Below are positions 62,906 through 64,000 of a stretch of 64,000 nucleotides of DNA, piece after piece. The stretch comes from Candidatus Nitrosocosmicus franklandus. Lineage in GTDB: Archaea > Thermoproteota > Nitrososphaeria > Nitrososphaerales > Nitrososphaeraceae. The stretch's first letter is position 1, and each line of letters starts with the position of its first letter. The position numbers were made by a program, and so were the translations under genes. Under the pieces are notes generated by a model. That model worked only from the letters and a program-made list of their open reading frames with translations, did not search any database and was not told the origin of the DNA. The stretch is from the NCBI RefSeq assembly GCF_900696045.1, contig NZ_LR216287.1, positions 248,001-312,000 on the forward strand, read 5' to 3'.

Positions 62906-62918
62906 TTATCTCTCACCC

Positions 62919-63257
62919 TTATATTTTAGAAAAAAGAATTTGAATCAATTCTTTTATTAGCTTCTGATCGCTCTTAAATTTATAACTCTTTGCCTTTTCT
63001 TTTGCTTCATTTATTATAGAATCTGCTTCATTTTGCGCCTCTTTTCGAGCGTTATCGATACTATCTTCAACTAATTTCTTTCCTTTTTCATTTGAAGTAG
63101 CAATAGCGTTCTTTAAATCCTGGTCTAAAATGGCTATCTCATTTTCAACCTTTAACTTAGTTTCCTCTATCTCTTTTTGAGCCTTATCTTCTACTTCTTT
63201 TATCTGTTTAAGAGTCTTTATATACTCATCTTGTCCTTGTATTTCTGACATTTTCAT
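62919..63257 (-). CDS. atpH: A-type ATP synthase stalk subunit H-like protein
   Basis: A 112-residue almost wholly helical coiled-coil protein (QIKEVEDKAQKEIEETKLKV, NEKGKKLVEDSIDNARKEAQ, then SIINEAKEKAKSYKFKSDQK), the right-handed coiled-coil pattern of subunit H (AhaH), which with subunit E forms the peripheral stalks. Length fits. Its ATG overlaps the TAA stop of the 52-residue gene upstream (TAATG), so they are translationally coupled. Confidence 0.85.
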   Translation of the reverse strand: MKMSEIQGQDEYIKTLKQIKEVEDKAQKEIEETKLKVENEIAILDQDLKNAIATSNEKGKKLVEDSIDNARKEAQNEADSIINEAKEKAKSYKFKSDQKLIKELIQILFSKI

Positions 63258-63415
63258 TAGACTCCAAAAATGTATTTCATAGCAATGATACTAAAAACAA
63301 GAATGACAATGATATTTACCATCTTTAACATCTTTTTAATTGCGAGAAATTTTTTCTGACTGGAATTAAACGTAGACTTTTCGTTGACATCATTGGGATC
63401 AGTTTTTCCAACCAT
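63257..63415 (-). CDS. small membrane protein inside the A-ATPase operon, 52 aa
   Basis: A 52-residue protein from ATG 63415: polar N-terminal half (MVGKTDPNDVNEKSTFNSSQ), basic middle (KKFLAIKKMLKM) and one hydrophobic helix (VNIIVILVFSIIAMKYIFGV). It begins 4 bases after the subunit D stop and its stop overlaps the subunit H start, so it is locked into the operon. It is too short for the K proteolipid (two helices, key Glu) and matches no standard A-ATPase subunit I know. Perhaps an assembly factor or accessory subunit. Confidence 0.72.
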   Translation of the reverse strand: MVGKTDPNDVNEKSTFNSSQKKFLAIKKMLKMVNIIVILVFSIIAMKYIFGV

Positions 63416-63419
63416 TTAC

Positions 63420-64000
63420 CTAAATCCCCACCTCTTTCAATGTTTCTTGTTCCCTTTCTCCCATCTTTCTTTTAACAGTCTTTAGCATAATAAATGTGTC
63501 ACGCTCCATTTCATCAAGCCTGAATGTAATAAATTTGACTGCCGCCATCAATCTCGGAACAAATACATTTTCTATTGCGTTTGATTTGCGTTTCGTTCTT
63601 TCGATTTCATATAACAGTTTTCGTAGTGCGGTTTCCTTTTCTGCAATGTCTAACACAATTTTGTGTATTCTATTGAAAGTTGCAATCGCCTCAGTAATAG
63701 ATGTTGGTAGTTCGAGAAGATATTCGTCATAAATTTCTGTCTGTCCACCTTTTAACTTTGGAATGTGTACGCCCATAATACTCTTAGATGACACATGCAA
63801 ATTACTCATCATTGGTAATTTCATGGATTCATTTTCCAAACGCATTGCTCCTGCTAACATCTCCGCTAGTTTAATGGACTCGTACCCTTTTTTCAATTCA
63901 TTCTGTAAACTTTCTCTCAATGCAGCGGCAGTTCTACTTGTATTAAAAAATTCGAGAATAAGAGCCTGACGTTTTAGTTTTAGAAGCTTTAACCCCTTCT
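63420..64000 (-). CDS. atpD: A-type ATP synthase subunit D (5' end outside window)
   Basis: The rotor-stalk subunit connecting the catalytic head to the membrane ring. The frame is open to the right edge and starts in-window with KGLKLLKLKRQALILEFF, the family's conserved N-terminal segment, so a dozen or so residues are missing. Helical coiled-coil composition throughout (for example ITEAIATFNRIHKIVLDIAE; ETALRKLLYEIERTKRKSNA; ENVFVPRLMAAVKFITFRLD). The C-terminal coil ends near GEREQETLKEVGI. First in-window gene of the operon D, 52-aa protein, H, I. Confidence 0.93.
   Translation of the reverse strand, partial: KGLKLLKLKRQALILEFFNTSRTAAALRESLQNELKKGYESIKLAEMLAGAMRLENESMKLPMMSNLHVSSKSIMGVHIPKLKGGQTEIYDEYLLELPTSITEAIATFNRIHKIVLDIAEKETALRKLLYEIERTKRKSNAIENVFVPRLMAAVKFITFRLDEMERDTFIMLKTVKRKMGEREQETLKEVGI

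Overview
The window looks like an ammonia-oxidising archaeon (Nitrososphaerota, formerly Thaumarchaeota; a Nitrosocosmicus-like relative is my guess, not proven). Signs are: AT-rich DNA with long spacers; an archaeal UMP kinase; an A-type ATP synthase operon; methylmalonyl-CoA epimerase (used in the 3-hydroxypropionate/4-hydroxybutyrate cycle); archaeal primase-polymerase and SSV/pNOB8-style integrase; and TATA-like boxes about 22-30 bases upstream of many start codons, as expected for leaderless archaeal transcripts.

Layout. 1-5154: housekeeping genes (UMP kinase cut by the left edge, HD phosphohydrolase, dTMP kinase, a small membrane protein, a RecA-like remnant, a class V aminotransferase). 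5155-13480: sparse region with a DedA/VTT membrane protein, a winged-helix/membrane-protein pair and small secreted or DNA-binding proteins. 13520-13603: tRNA-Ser(GCU), used as the attachment site of an integrated element of about 19 kb (13584-32624, bounded by a 29-bp perfect direct repeat). The element has an integrase, a control region (winged-helix gene divergent from a ribbon-helix-helix gene), a replication module (P-loop helicase-like protein plus archaeo-eukaryotic primase) and a long cargo region: a secreted PKD-repeat protein ending in a LAS-type (M15/M74-like) zinc peptidase site, a DUF72 protein, small secreted proteins, a collagen-like protein, a proteasome-like Ntn hydrolase and a YaaC-like protein. 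No capsid or conjugation gene was recognised.

The best single observation is at the attachment sites. In the integrated state the integrase frame runs back into the tRNA with only a GTG. At the distal repeat (32591) an ATG sits 5 bases before the core, in the integrase frame, with a TATA box about 26 bases upstream. Excision would join this promoter and ATG to the integrase; integration would remove them.

32625-41242: decayed genes, a HTH protein with tandem TGTGGTA repeats upstream, a frameshifted secreted protein and a class III nucleotidyl cyclase. 42235-49480: a MacB/LolCDE-like ABC export system (ATPase, large exported subunit, FtsX-type permease) beside three paralogous secreted RTX-repeat proteins. 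50888-55016: two copies of one IS6-like element (one intact, one frameshifted), each with its own 8-bp target duplication, around a second proteasome-like hydrolase and an orphan Lrp effector domain. 55066-60807: a membrane-sensor/periplasmic-binding fusion, several tiny zinc or ribbon-helix-helix proteins, methylmalonyl-CoA epimerase and a PPOX-fold protein. 60878-64000: A-type ATP synthase genes for subunits I, H and D, with a 52-residue membrane protein not in the standard subunit set encoded between H and D.
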